Source: Eurosta solidaginis (lineage: Eukaryota; Arthropoda; Insecta; Diptera; Tephritidae). From it: a stretch of 64,000 nt of DNA. Below are positions 44,395 to 54,872 of this stretch, piece after piece. A program made the translations under genes and the position numbers. The stretch is taken from NCBI RefSeq assembly GCF_040869045.1, contig NC_090319.1, forward strand, positions 68,172,779-68,236,778, in the 5' to 3' direction. The notes beneath the pieces were generated by a model that was not told where the DNA came from, made no database searches, and saw nothing but the letters and a program-made list of their open reading frames with translations. How positions within the stretch are numbered: position 1 is the first letter of the stretch; each line of letters starts with the position of its first letter.

Positions 44395-44895
44395 AGAAAT
44401 TGTGCAAAGTACCTGCGAGATCTCGCGAGAGTAGTGAGAAAAGGAACTTATATGGGGCAGTGGACTAGTTAAATAGCTTACGCGTTGAAGCTGGTTATTA
44501 GCTGCGAGTTTAAGTTGCTAGATCACTGCATCGTCTTCCAAGCGGACGTTGTCATAATTAAGAATGCGGTGGAGGGGATGCCGTTCAGTTCTACTACGGT
44601 TAGAGAATTCAACATCTACTCTAATAGTCAAGTGGCTATTAAATGCGTTTGTTCAACTGTATTACCAACGAGTGAAATTATTGGGTTCACCAAGGCTTTT
44701 CTATCAATGGTTATAAGAATTTTAAAGGATCAATCTCAAATGGGAGCACATGTAGTACGTCTCAGCGTACTGGAAACCCCCTGTTCTCTGGCACTTTATG
44801 CTTCACTGTCCAGCTGTTACCAGAACTATGTGAAAGTATTTCGGCATCAGCTCGCAAGGATCTCCGAAAGACATATCCAAGTTTTTGGATCTTGA
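44395..44895 (+). pseudogene. LINE RNase H fragment
   Basis: The frame 44485-44895 reads 'LLDHCIVFQADVVIIKNAVE', 'FNIYSNSQVAIKCV', then degenerates ('HQLARISERHI' near 44840). It aligns by eye with 'LPDYCIVFQAEILSVTKAVE' and 'FYIDNQAAIKAI' of the LINE at 38100-38270, so it is the same or a sister LOA-like family. It is antisense to the takeout gene, inside its intron. Confidence 0.7.
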
Positions 44896-45403
44896 GTATA
44901 GAATTCATACTATTTCTGCGACAACTTGTTATCTATAGCTAGGATCGTGTTGTCTTAGCTAACGGTAGTTTTTGGGAATGATAAACAAAATTCTGGCATA
45001 TCCAAATAAGATATCGCTTAAAGACAGGGCTGTATTCAGCCTAACTGCCTTACAGACCTAACTAAAGAAGGTTGATCTCCACTGTCATATTTTTCGTGTA
45101 TGGTATAGGAGGACTCATTTGCGTCTTTCATATAAACTTTTCAGCAGATCGCTGCACACTTCCCATCCTTCGTTGGAAAGGTTCCCACCATTGCATAATG
45201 CAGCAGAATAAGATAGATTTCATGATTGCTCTGTACCACATGTATACTATATGTAGACATTTACGTATATCTGGTTTAGTTACGCGAGGTGTTTAATATC
45301 CAATGATAGTTTAAGTCTCACCCCGTTGGCTGACTCAGTCCAATGGGAAAATAACCATTTTAGATGCTTTTATTGTTGCTTTAAAGATAAAGACAGTCCA
45401 AGA
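44896..45403. other. LINE-derived or unassigned intron sequence
   Basis: 45000-45240 looks like the decayed C terminus of the same LINE but has no readable frame. Nothing else recognised. Confidence 0.35.
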
Positions 45404-45530
45404 AGGTTTTTGGGAGTATTATCAATGTTAATAGTCCTTAGCTGGATATAGATCCGGAACGCCACCCCTAAGAAGTACCATCAAGTCCGACTGTCTCGGG
45501 AACAATTTAATATGACTAGTGTTTGATTTG
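45404..45530 (-). mobile_element. Fragment of the CAA-tailed SINE-like family
   Basis: 'gtttttgggagtattatcaatg', 'tagctggatatagatccgg' and 'cgactgtctcgggaacaattt' match 42110-42220 and the inverse of 60700-60810. The tail and 5' end are missing. Confidence 0.6.
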
Positions 45531-46309
45531 ACCAGAGTTTTGGCAAATGTACCATTTCTAAATAAAGAAATAATATTGATACAAATACAAGTAACCCCTT
45601 AGAGAATATTTAGGAAAACCCTATTTTGTGCAGAACGTTGACGAATGCTAATTTTCTCTATTGTGTTGTTTCCGAACCGGCCCAAAATTCTACATACTAA
45701 TTCGAGTACGATCTCATGCCCTTTTTCTGCAGTTTCGAACCAGTGGGAAAGTGAGTGGGAATGGTTTTAAGGTGTAATGAAAGAAGGCATACTCATAGTC
45801 GAAACTCCTTAAAGCTATTAAAAGAAAATTTGTTTGTAGACTATATATTTATCAAATACATGTTAAATATTAAAATCCATTTTTGAACTACAGAAAATCT
45901 TGTCTCAATCGAACTAGTACTTATTTGGTGCTAAAATCTAGTTCTGAACCAGAAGTTTTGATCTCTAGTTACTGACTTCCCTTCAGGGACGCTACGCAAC
46001 AGAAAAGTACTCATAACTGGTTCACTTGCGGTTACACCTTTACTAGTTTGAGTACTAGATTCAGGAGAAGTAAGGCCAACTAATTGTTCAATCGGAAAAT
46101 GATACCTATTTGTATGAGTTAATCGGCGATTGCCCGTATTGCTTTAAATGTATAAAAACATTTATTTGAAGCAATTTTTAATTTTATAATTTATTCAAGG
46201 TTCGATTCGAGCTCAAGGGCAGAACAATAATTTTTTTCTAATGATAATTATTGTTATTTTTTAATTTTTCCAAATTTGAAAAATTGTATTTTGTTTTTGG
46301 AATAGTAAG
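45531..46309. other. Intron sequence, nothing recognised
   Basis: Unassigned sequence in the takeout-gene intron. The words 'ctagttctgaaccag' and 'cgaactagtac' recur in 45890-46060, a weak degenerate repeat. Confidence 0.35.
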
Positions 46310-46736
46310 TAGAAAATTTGTCAGACAACCTGCCATAGCTGCGCAGATAGATCCATTTCGAAGGGTGCTAAGCCTTCATCATCAGTACGGTTTAGGCACG
46401 CTGCGCTAACCATTTAGCTATACAGCGGTGGTTTGTTTCACTGACAAATCGCTACTTCTATTCCTTCTTACTAACTATATTTATTCAGTGTTGCGCCATC
46501 TGTTGCAAATACTGATAATGCTGGATTTGTTTATTGTCAATTACTTTGTTTTGACATTCCCAAGTGCTCATGGTTTATTAACAATTGTTTTTGTTTTTAT
46601 CGGCCTATTGATAAATGATTCAAGGATTCGAGCTCAATTATTAATTATTGTTCTGGCATTGAGCTCGTATCGAACCTTGAATCATTTATCAATAGGCCGA
46701 TAAAAACAAAAACAATTTTATAATTTATTTAATAAT
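46310..46736. repeat. Dispersed repeat, unsplit copy, with inner inverted repeat
   Basis: 46310-46410 matches 41470-41575, and 46408-46690 matches 42730-42900. It contains an almost perfect inverted pair, 46589-46626 and 46676-46716 (arms contain 'tttttatcggcctattgat' and its inverse). The arms enclose 'gagctcaattattaattatt'. The minus strand at 46356-46385 shows CTGATGA, a GAAGG/CCTTC stem and GAAA. Confidence 0.65.
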
Positions 46737-47084
46737 TCGGGAAAAATTTAAACAACGTGACATCTGGACGGACAAGGCGACAGCTGTTTCGAGTATACCT
46801 TGTAAATCTCTTCAAAGCCTTTTCTCCCGGGAGGGAGAACATAATTACATACGAAGTATGAAGTGTGTAGAAGAATAATATATGCAAAAGAAGGCAATTG
46901 GGAAAAACTTTACAACAACTAAGGCATGACGTGGCTGAATGCGTTTGTAACACTTCAACCATCGTAGGAGTGCGGGTTCAAATCCCACTCCCGGGAGAAA
47001 AGGCTTTGAAGAGATTTACAAGGTATACTCGAAACAGCTGTCGCCTTGTCCGTCCAGATCTCACGTTGTTTAAATTTTTCCCAA
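46737..47084. repeat. 97 bp inverted repeat enclosing a tRNA-like SINE core
   Basis: Arms 46737-46833 and 46988-47084 are almost perfect inverses (for example 'ggacaaggcgacagctgttt' and its inverse, and both end at CTCCCGGGAG). The 154 bp loop holds sequence of the 28036 SINE family. The arm-loop junction is at the T-arm-like 'gcgggttcaaatcccactc', so the tRNA-like unit runs into the right arm. Confidence 0.85.
46895..47030 (+). mobile_element. tRNA-like SINE core
   Basis: 'gacgtggctgaatgcgtttg' (A-box-like TGGCTGAATGCG) and 'gcgggttcaaatcccactcc' (a perfect B box and T-arm, GGGTTCAAATCCC) are spaced about 45 bp apart, as in a serine-type tRNA. No intact acceptor stem or anticodon arm is evident, so it is a SINE rather than a tRNA gene. 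It is related to 28036-28140. Confidence 0.65.
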
Positions 47085-47099
47085 ATAATTAAATAAATT

Positions 47100-48229
47100 A
47101 TGAAAAATGGTACCGCAATAAATACTAGTGCAAAGTTATGCATCAAGCAGTAACCGTCACCTCATAGAACGACTCCATTTAAAATTGGACCCCAGGCCAC
47201 AAAAATTTAAACTATGGCTGTGTTGTTAAAAGTAAAATTATCGTAGTGGTAGTGTTTTAGTCATTGATTAACGAGCAACGTGGCTAGACGTATGCACGCA
47301 TATTTGTTAAACTCACAAAATAACTCTTAAACATGAAATATATATTTTTTTTTTTGCTCGAGTTTAACAAAAATTTTAAACAAAATATATTGCTAACATT
47401 AAACAGTTAAGAAATTCTACGCATAGGGTTTATTTGCAAAATATGTTTTTGGAAATGTGCAAATAAACAATAACCTTTTTTGATGTTTCAACTCTGCTTG
47501 TGCTCTGAATTTCACACTAGATAGAATGGATGATAGATTTGCGAGGTACCTTTAATAGTCTACAAAGAACTGGGTGTAGCTCCGGTAGTTCATGTCATAA
47601 CCTTAAATAATACCTAAATAATGTAATTAAAAACTTTGAACTCCATGAACCTGCCCTTTGTTTAAATTGCGACTGCGAAGTACCTCAATTAATTGACTAA
47701 TAACGATATGCTAATATATTAATTTAAGTTTTAGAGATTGCATTTTGCAATTACAATTATACTTAAGCATTTCTTACTTTATTATTATCTTTTTGTAATT
47801 ATTTAAGTGGAAAGTGAAATAAAAGCGTTAACGGTTTTTACTCAGTTATACATATGTATATATACTGGCTCCATCATGCCGGTGAGTCAAATGAGTTTAA
47901 ACACGTAAGTTACATATGTTTTACGATAGCAAATGCATTACGCCTAATGGCTCCCAACCATTTCACTGTTGTAATATCTTACATCAACAATAAAATTTTC
48001 CATACGCATCTTTTGTGCTTGGATATTTATGTAATTCCAATTGCGAAGTTTTTTTTGATGTTTTTGTTGTACATTGCAAATTTAAACTTTTTTTTTCAAT
48101 ACTTGCAGCATATAAATAAAATAAATAAATAAAAAATGTGTAGATATGTAAGTATATTAAAATATATTGCATTTGTTATACCTTTATATTAAGTCGCTTT
48201 CGTGTTTGTCCCCTCATTTCCATACGAAT
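47100..48229. other. Intron sequence, nothing recognised
   Basis: A/T-rich intron DNA of the takeout-like gene. No frame or dispersed repeat that I can support. Confidence 0.4.
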
Positions 48230-49540
48230 TTTTGACCCACGGAAAAGTCTTTTTCGGTAACTTCCCGTTTAGCTAGACCCTTGATACTTAGAACATAGTT
48301 CGGATCTGGGAGACATTACAATGCAAGTGAATAAAAATCCACTAGGTCCCGCACGGATCGAGATATACAGAAAATTAATTTTAAAATGGAAATTTTGCGA
48401 TCGACTTTTAACTAACTTCTCGGTGATCCAGAGACTTGAAACTTAGCACATGGTTTGTGAGTCGATGGCACTACAATTCGTGGAAAACAAAATGCCGCCA
48501 GGTGGCAGACGAATCGAGATAAACGAAAATCCCTTAAAATCCCTAAAAAAACGCAGGGAATCTTGCGATCGATTTTTAAGTAACTTCCCGGTGAGCTAGA
48601 AATCTGAAACTTGGGCCGTGGATCAGAACCCGGTGACAATACAATATTTGATCAAAAAAAGCTCGCTAGGTGGCGCATGGATCGAGATATTAAGAAAATT
48701 AATTTTCATTTGGGAATCTTTCAATCCATTTTTAACTAAATTCACGGTGACCTAGAGTTTTGAAACTTGGCACACAGTTCGAGGCTTGGTGACGATACAA
48801 TTTATAAAAACCAAAGTTCTGCTAGGTGGCGTGCTAATTGAGATAACTACAAATCCCTGAAAAACGAGGGGAATATTGCGATCGATTTTTGAGTAACTTG
48901 CTGGTGAGCTAGAGACTTGAAACTTGGGCCGTGGGTCAGACCCGGTGACAATGCAACATTTGTTAAAAAAAAAAAAAATCGCTAGGGGCGCACGCGGATC
49001 GAGGTGGTAATAAAACAAATTTTAATTTGGGAATCTTTCAATCCATATTTAACTAACTTCCCGGTTACCTAGAGACTTGAAACTTGACACTTAGTTAGAG
49101 GCCTGGTGACAATACAACTTATAGGAAACAAAGTTCCGCTAAGTGACGCGCTAGTCAATATAACTGCAAATCCTTTAAAAACGGGGGGAATCTTGCGATC
49201 GATTTTTACGTAACTTCCCGGTGAGCTAGAGACCTGAAACTTGGGCCGTGAGTCAGAACCCGGTGGCAATGTAATATTTGATCAAAAAAATTCGCTAGGT
49301 GGCGCATGGATCGAGATATTAAGAGAATTAATTTTGATTTGGGAATCTTTCAATCCATAGAGACTTGAAACTTAGCACTTAGTTAGAGGCCTGGTGACAA
49401 TACATCTTATAGAAAACAAAGTTCCGCTAGGTGACGCGGTAGTCAAGATAACATCAAATCCTTGAAAAACGAGGGGACTCTTGCAATCGATTTTTAAGTA
49501 ACTTCCCTGTGAGCTAGAGACTTGAAACTGGGGCCGTCAG
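48230..49540. repeat. Satellite-like array, ~157 bp monomer, about nine copies
   Basis: The phrase 'gtgagctagagacttgaaac' or a variant recurs near 48267, 48423, 48591, 48747, 48904, 49063, 49221, 49355 and 49509. Spacing is 156, 168, 156, 157, 159, 158, ~134 and ~154 bp. Two monomer types alternate, one with 'gggccgtg...cagaacccggtgac', the other with 'cacttagttagaggcctggtgac'. The unit of recent amplification is therefore a dimer of about 315 bp. It lies in the takeout-gene intron. Decayed relatives lie at 27420-27700 and perhaps 61190-61320. Confidence 0.85.
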
Positions 49541-49810
49541 AACACAAAATTCCAAATGCCTCTTCGTATGCAGCACTAAAAAAGTGAAAATAAGAAGATA
49601 AAAAAATTTTAAGGACTACCTTTATATAAATGGGCCAAAAATTAGAAGGCAATTTTTCCTTTAATACAGACATAATCTTGTTGAATTTTGACTAAAAAAC
49701 TTTAACAATAGCTCTTGTAAAAGAATTTTGGGATTTAAAATTATAAAGGTACATTCAATTTTTTTGCGTTTACGCGTAATATTTAAGTATGTAATAAAAA
49801 GAAAATATAT
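49541..49810. other. Intron sequence, nothing recognised
   Basis: Short A/T-rich spacer between the satellite array and a SINE fragment. Confidence 0.4.
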
Positions 49811-49880
49811 GTAAGGCGCGATAACCTCAGAAGAGATTTTAGGCCAAGCTTCTCTTCCCATTTGCGTCGTGCTCCTTTTA
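49811..49880 (-). mobile_element. 3' end of tRNA-derived SINE (fragment)
   Basis: 'tgtaaggcgcgataacctca' and 'gaagagattttaggccaagc', then 'cccatttgcgtcgtgctcct' form the reversed 3' end of the SINE family. It is the same end as at 28643 and 59186. Confidence 0.75.
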
Positions 49881-51180
49881 ATTATACTCTGTGAGCTCTG
49901 CTCGCGCCTAATTTTGTTCGCATAACGGTACCCCGTAACGTCATAAACTAATCGAGATATATATAGACTTCTATATATCAAAATGATCTGGGCGAAAAAA
50001 GAAATCCATTTAGCCATGCCCGTCCGTCCGTCTGTCTGCCCTTGAACACGATAACTTGAGTAGATTTTGAGCTTTCTTAATGAAATTTGGTATGTAGGTT
50101 CCTGGGCAGTCATCTCAGATCGCTATTTAAAATGAACGAAATCGGACCATAACCACGCCCACTTTTTCGATATCGAAAATTGCGAAAAACCGAAAAAGTG
50201 CGATAATTCATTACCAAAGACGGATAAAGCGATGAAACTTGGAAGGTGGGTTGACCTTATGACGCAGAAAAGAAAATTTTTAAAATTTTGAACAATGGGC
50301 GTGGCACCGCCCACTTTTAAAAGAAGGTTATTTAAAAGGTTTGCAAGCTGTAATTCGGCAGTCGTTGAAAATATTATAATGAAATTTGGCAGGACCGTTA
50401 CTCCTATTACTGTATCTGTTCTAAATAACAATTAACAAAATCGGATGACGAACACGCCCATTTAAAAAAAAAAAAACCTTTTTAAAAGTCAAATTTTACC
50501 AAAAAATTGAATATCTTTACAGTATATAAGTAAATTATGTCAACATTCAACTCCAGTAATGATATGGTGCAAAAAAATACAAAAATAAAAGAAAATTTCA
50601 AAATGGGCGTGGCTCCGCCCTTTTTCATTTAATTTCTCTAGAATACTTTTAATGCTATAAGTCGAACAAAAATTTACCAATCCATGTGAAATTTAGTAAG
50701 AGCATTGCTTCTATGATGATAACTGTTTTCTGTGAAAATGGGCGAAATCGGTTGAAGCCACGCCCAGTTTTTATACACAGTCGACCGTCTGTCCTTCCGC
50801 TCGGTCGCTAATACGATAACTTGAACAAAAATCGATATATCTTAACTAAACTTAGTTCACATACTTATCTGAACTCACTTTATCTTGGTATTAAAAACGG
50901 GCGAAATCCGACTATGACCAAGCCCACTTTTCGATATCGAAAATTTCGAAAAATGAAAAAAAAAAAATCCTTAATTCTATACCAAATACGAAAATGGGAA
51001 AACATGATGATTGGATTGGTTGTTTGACGCAAAGTATACATAACTTTAGAAAAAACTTTGTAAAATGGCTGTGACACCTACCATATTAAGTAAAAGAAAA
51101 TGAAATAGTTCTGTAGGGCGATATTAAAAGCCCTTGGAGTCGTGGCCGGAATACTGTTCGTAGTATTACACATATAAATA
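49881..51180. repeat. Unclassified interspersed repeat with internal duplication
   Basis: Repeated phrases include 'gggcgtggcaccgcccac', 'cgaaatcggaccataaccac', 'gcccactttttcgatatcga' and 'aatgaaatttggtatgtagg'. The module 'ccgtctgtc...cgataacttgag...cgcccactttttcgatatcg' occurs twice, at 50020-50180 and 50785-50950. It has no coding frame of interest. Similar phrases are common in fly genomes; I cannot name the family. Confidence 0.6.
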
Positions 51181-51526
51181 AATTAGCGGTACCCGACGGA
51201 TGATGTTCTGGGTCACCCTGGTCCACATTTTGATCGATATCTCGAAAACGCCTTCGCATATACCACTAAGGGAAACTCCCTTTTAAAACCCTCATAAATA
51301 CCTTAAATTTGATACCCATATCGTACAAACACATTCTAGAGCCACCCCTGGTTCACCTTTATGGCGATATCTTGAAAAGGCGTCCACCTATAGAACTAGG
51401 GCCCACTCCCTTTTAAAATACTCATTAGCACCTTTCGGTTGATACCCATATCGTACAAACATATTCTAGAATCACCCCTGGTCCACCTTTATGGCGATAT
51501 CTCGAAAAGGCGTCCACCTATAGAAC
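51181..51526. repeat. Tandem repeat, 130 bp unit, about 2.7 copies
   Basis: 'gatacccatatcgtacaaac' starts at 51311 and 51441, followed by 'acccctggttcacctttatgg', 'gcgatatct', 'aaaggcgtccacctatagaac' and 'ggcccactccc'. An older partial unit precedes at 51200. The array ends sharply at 51526, where a SINE begins. Confidence 0.8.
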
Positions 51527-51731
51527 TATGGCCCACTCAAGGCAGATGAGTTTTCACTTAGAGCTTTTCATGGCACAAATACACTCAGAGTGCTTGCCAC
51601 ACACTGCCGAGCGGAGACCCCGGTTAGAAAGATTTTCTAAAATTTTGATGTTGCTTTGCCCGGGGCGTGAACCCAGGATCTTCGTTGTGGTAGGCGGAGC
51701 ACGCTACCATCACACCACGCAGCCACGGCGC
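51527..51731 (-). mobile_element. tRNA-derived SINE, minus strand
   Basis: Minus strand from 51731: 'ctgcgtggtgtgatggtagc' (A box TGGTAGCGTGC), 'gatcctgggttcacgccccg' (B box GGTTCACGCCC), then body 'gcaaagcaacatcaaaatttt' style, 'ggcaagcactctgagtgtatt', 'catgaaaagctctaagtg' and 'aaaactcatctgccttga'. It is the same family as 31640-31890. It lies 110 bp from an exon of the takeout-like gene, in its intron. Confidence 0.85.
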
Positions 51732-51838
51732 CTAAGTCTGTAATAGCGTTGAGTAATATAAAGCTGCATTTTGGAGATTGGAAACAGCTTGAGCTAACAT
51801 TTAGATAGGTCAAAATTTACATATAAACATTTACATAC
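51732..51838. other. Intron end next to the exon donor
   Basis: Between the SINE and the donor site ATTGAG|GTATGT at 51838. Nothing else seen. Confidence 0.5.
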
Positions 51839-51948
51839 CTCAATTTCGGGAATGCCGCGTGATAAATACGGTCTCAAATGTTCCAACGATCCTTTAAAAC
51901 ACTCCAACAATTGCGGATCACCTCGCCGGCATTGTTTTATGTATTCGG
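51839..51948 (-). CDS. takeout/JHBP-family protein, first visible exon
   Basis: Acceptor gtattcttacag and donor GAG|GTATGT frame 110 bp encoding 'EYIKQCRRGDPQLLECFKGS', 'LEHLRPYLSRG' and 'IPEIE'. This is the mature N terminus of takeout-like proteins, with the two cysteines that form the conserved disulfide. The exon begins with the last two bases of a split codon, so a preceding exon of about 24 codons with the signal peptide is expected on the minus strand at higher coordinates. I did not find it. The four exons total 677 bp, matching a ~250-residue secreted protein. The exact orthologue is not known. Confidence 0.92.
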
Positions 51949-52092
51949 CTGTAAGAATACAATAATGAACACTCATTTAGAAAGGTAATACTTTTTTAAA
52001 ATTAGATTAATAAAATAGATTTATGACATAGATGGAAACCTACAATTCATACATATGTATGCCATGTAAATTTTTGATAGGAAGATATTATG
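51949..52092. other. Upstream intron of the takeout-like gene
   Basis: No candidate signal-peptide exon is evident here. Confidence 0.4.
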
Positions 52093-52278
52093 GCGAAACT
52101 GTACAAGGTGGCAGTACGGGACAGCTGTTTGTGTACTTTTTTTATTTGATTTGATAAATCAACTTCCGGCGCAGTAGGATTTTGATATTAGTCCATCGAA
52201 TTTACAAAAACAAAGTACATGGAACTTTTATTTATGTTTGTAGGTATGTCACCATGCTGCCACCTTGTATAGTTCCGC
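52093..52278. mobile_element. Short MITE, ~25 bp inverted ends
   Basis: Left arm 'gaaactgtacaaggtggcag' and right arm, reversed, 'ggaactatacaaggtggcag' enclose about 140 bp without coding capacity. The element is 186 bp. It lies in an intron (or upstream region) of the takeout-like gene. Confidence 0.75.
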
Positions 52279-52432
52279 GATGGAAAATATTTTAAGGTAG
52301 AAGCAGTTTTTAAATTCATGTATGACAAATGGTTTCTGTTGATTTTTAAGTTAAGCTTTTTATGGCCAAATGTGAATAAATTAAAAAAAATTCTCAAAAT
52401 AGAATATTTAGATATGTTTTTGCCATTGTGAA

Positions 52433-52861
52433 TTCATACAAATGAAAAATCTTTCCTTTCTTCCTTTTTTTTCTTTCCTCCATTGCCATACCTACCTGTC
52501 AAATAATTGCTGACAGAGAGAACGGCTGTCGCGAATGGCCAGAGAATGGAAGAGGGGTTTGTTTTTTGTTCGCGGTTAAGAAACTGAAGTGCCATGAATT
52601 GCCCATTTGTGTTTCAAACTAATATTACATATTAATATTCGTTTTTAAAATCGAGTTAATTTAGAAAATATGAACAGCCAGTTAAGCGAATATTTTAAAA
52701 TATGTCAAAAATGCAATATAGCAGTCCCCTACAAAAATGTTTGAAAAACACTATTGGGCAAATGATTTAAGTAATCGAGCAGCGATTAAACAGGTGATCC
52801 AGGCGGTTTACTATTGTGAACTTTTTTTTTAACATTCGCCACTTGTATGAATTCACAATGG
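52433..52861. mobile_element. MITE with CCATTGTGAATTCATACAA ends
   Basis: The two ends CCATTGTGAATTCATACAA and its inverse TTGTATGAATTCACAATGG are a perfect 19 bp inverted repeat enclosing 391 bp of unrelated sequence with a C/T-rich stretch. The element is 429 bp with no coding capacity. Confidence 0.8.
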
Positions 52862-53089
52862 TTTTTGCTATGTGGAAAATATGAAAATGTAAAAGTTTTT
52901 TTGTGGCTGAAAAACTTCACATGAGTTGAAACTGTGAATGTGGCCCCACATAAAAGATTTTTCAATACGAAAACTTAAAACTTCAAATAAAACTATAGTA
53001 GAGACAGCGGAGGTTAAAATATTATATTTAATAAATCTTCACAGTGAAAGGTCTAAGTGCAGATTTGCTATTCAGTTACAAAGCTACAA
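52862..53089. other. Spacer, nothing recognised
   Basis: Unassigned sequence between the MITE and the LINE tail. Confidence 0.4.
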
Positions 53090-53285
53090 AGCTAAAAAGC
53101 AAGTGGCTTAAGTCCTAGGAAGCTTCTAGTGTTTGCCAAGAGGACGGAGTTATTTTATAACATATTTCCTGGTTTTTGATAGGGTTTTTCAGTTTGGTCG
53201 TTAAAACAAACTTCTGTTAACACTACGAACTCATTCAGTCTATGTGAGGTCCTCATGGACCGGCCAGTTCAACCTAACCTACCAT
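53090..53285 (+). pseudogene. LINE 3' end fragment, same family as 58575-59160
   Basis: 'cttctagtgtttgccaagag', 'ggttttt', 'tcagtttggtcgttaaaac' and 'tgtgaggtcctcatggaccg' followed by 'gccagttcaacctaacc' are the inverse of 58575-58740. It is 3' UTR only. Confidence 0.7.
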
Positions 53286-54864
53286 TCACCAAAATGTGTT
53301 TTGTTATGGCTAAAAACTTACTTTAAGATCTCAAAAATAAATCACGTAACATTCAAAAGTTCCGATTTTTATTGAAAAAAAAAAACTAATTTAACTTCCT
53401 TCAGCTCTAGATTTGCAGTATTGGCTAACCAAAACTTCAATACAAACTAGTATTAGTAATTATAGATCTGCAAACTTTTTAAATTCCTTTTCTAACAAAA
53501 AACACATGATAAATCTTTGTATAGTGTAAATATTTACATTTCAACAAGCATTCAAAGATTAAGTTCGTTGTACTTTAATGTAAATTTATCACAAAACTGT
53601 GTATATATTTATATATGCATAACACTTGAGACATTGAATTACGTTTGTTTGATTCATTATGCTAATTATGATCTGTAGACAAAACGCATGCGCAGCAGCA
53701 GTAGCCAAATGAAATTTCGCATTGAAAGTAGTGCTTGATTCGAAAAATTATAAATCTAATCAACCGTTTTGTTTTTATTGATAATTAAATAAGCTATTGA
53801 ATGTCATTATATTTATAAGAATTTTCGTTTTTGGTGCCATCGAAAAAATGTAGATTTTGGTACAAATACATATGATTAAGTTTCTAGCTTTGCCTTCCTC
53901 GTTTAATTATTTATTTATATCATTTATATAGTTACGATACGATGCTGTCACACCGTTAAATGACCTTACACTTGAAATTTACTTGTGTTATGATAATTAA
54001 TTATCTTGAAAACAAGTTTATTTTCTCAATAAAATTTATATTCTTAGACGAATGTATGTATATGAGTTATATTTTGGCTTTGTATACTTGCACGTGGTCC
54101 ATAATAAAAAGCAGTTATTTCGGCTAACTAAGCTAGGGTCCATTATCAACTTTTCGTTTCCTTGACCCAGTATAGATGTACTCTGTTCTCTGACCGAATG
54201 GGCTTTATGAGATTATTATTGCCGCTCCATTGTCAATATATGTATGTATATTGTGTACACTCACATAAGTACAAATATAGTTAAGGGCTAAACAATTTAA
54301 AGATACTTTTAGCTATAATCATCCAAATATAATAGAACAACGGAGATCAGAGGCCACAGGTCAGATATAAGAGCCACTTTTAAATTCTTGACGTGAAAAG
54401 AGAATTGCATAAAATTAAAGCGGCTTCTACAAACACACTGGCATACGTTGACATTTTTGTTTTTGTTATATAAGTTTATATCAGGGTCGGCAAAAATTTG
54501 AATGTAAGTGTATTAGTGAGGGCGATAGCGTGAGCATCCCAACAGGAAATTAAAGTTAAATGGTAACGTGCATTTATTAAAAACTCTTCTTGGAAAACTT
54601 GGTTTTTGATTCAGAAATAATTTGAAATATACCCAAGTCCATTAATTCATCAAGTTGTGGTCGCTATAAAGAATAACCGATATTTTTACATGTAAATGCA
54701 TATGAAACTTGGCTTGCCAAAACGGCTTAACACATCTTATAGTACAAAAACAGTGGCGTTCACTCATTTAAAACATCATATTTCCGAAACTAAAACGGGT
54801 GTCGCAACGAGAGAAGTGCAGAATGTTTAAAAAAATATGGGAACGGCTTACAAAAAAAAAAAAG
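53286..54864. other. Intergenic or intron sequence, nothing recognised
   Basis: A/T-rich sequence without genes or repeats that I can support. If the takeout-like gene's first exon is in the window, it could be here, but no splice-compatible signal peptide was found. Confidence 0.4.
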
Positions 54865-54872
54865 ATAAAAAG

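Noticed and set aside
46920..47000. Possible serine-type tRNA gene
   Set aside because: Has a good B box and T-arm but no acceptor stem or anticodon arm, and shares flanks with another SINE copy at 28036.
48230..49540. Regular ~157 bp repeats considered as a CRISPR array
   Set aside because: The whole monomer is repeated without unique spacers, the genome is animal, and no cas genes exist; it is a satellite.
51640..51731. Possible tRNA gene on the minus strand
   Set aside because: A and B boxes are present, but the sequence runs on into a SINE body shared with 31640-31890, and the cloverleaf is incomplete.
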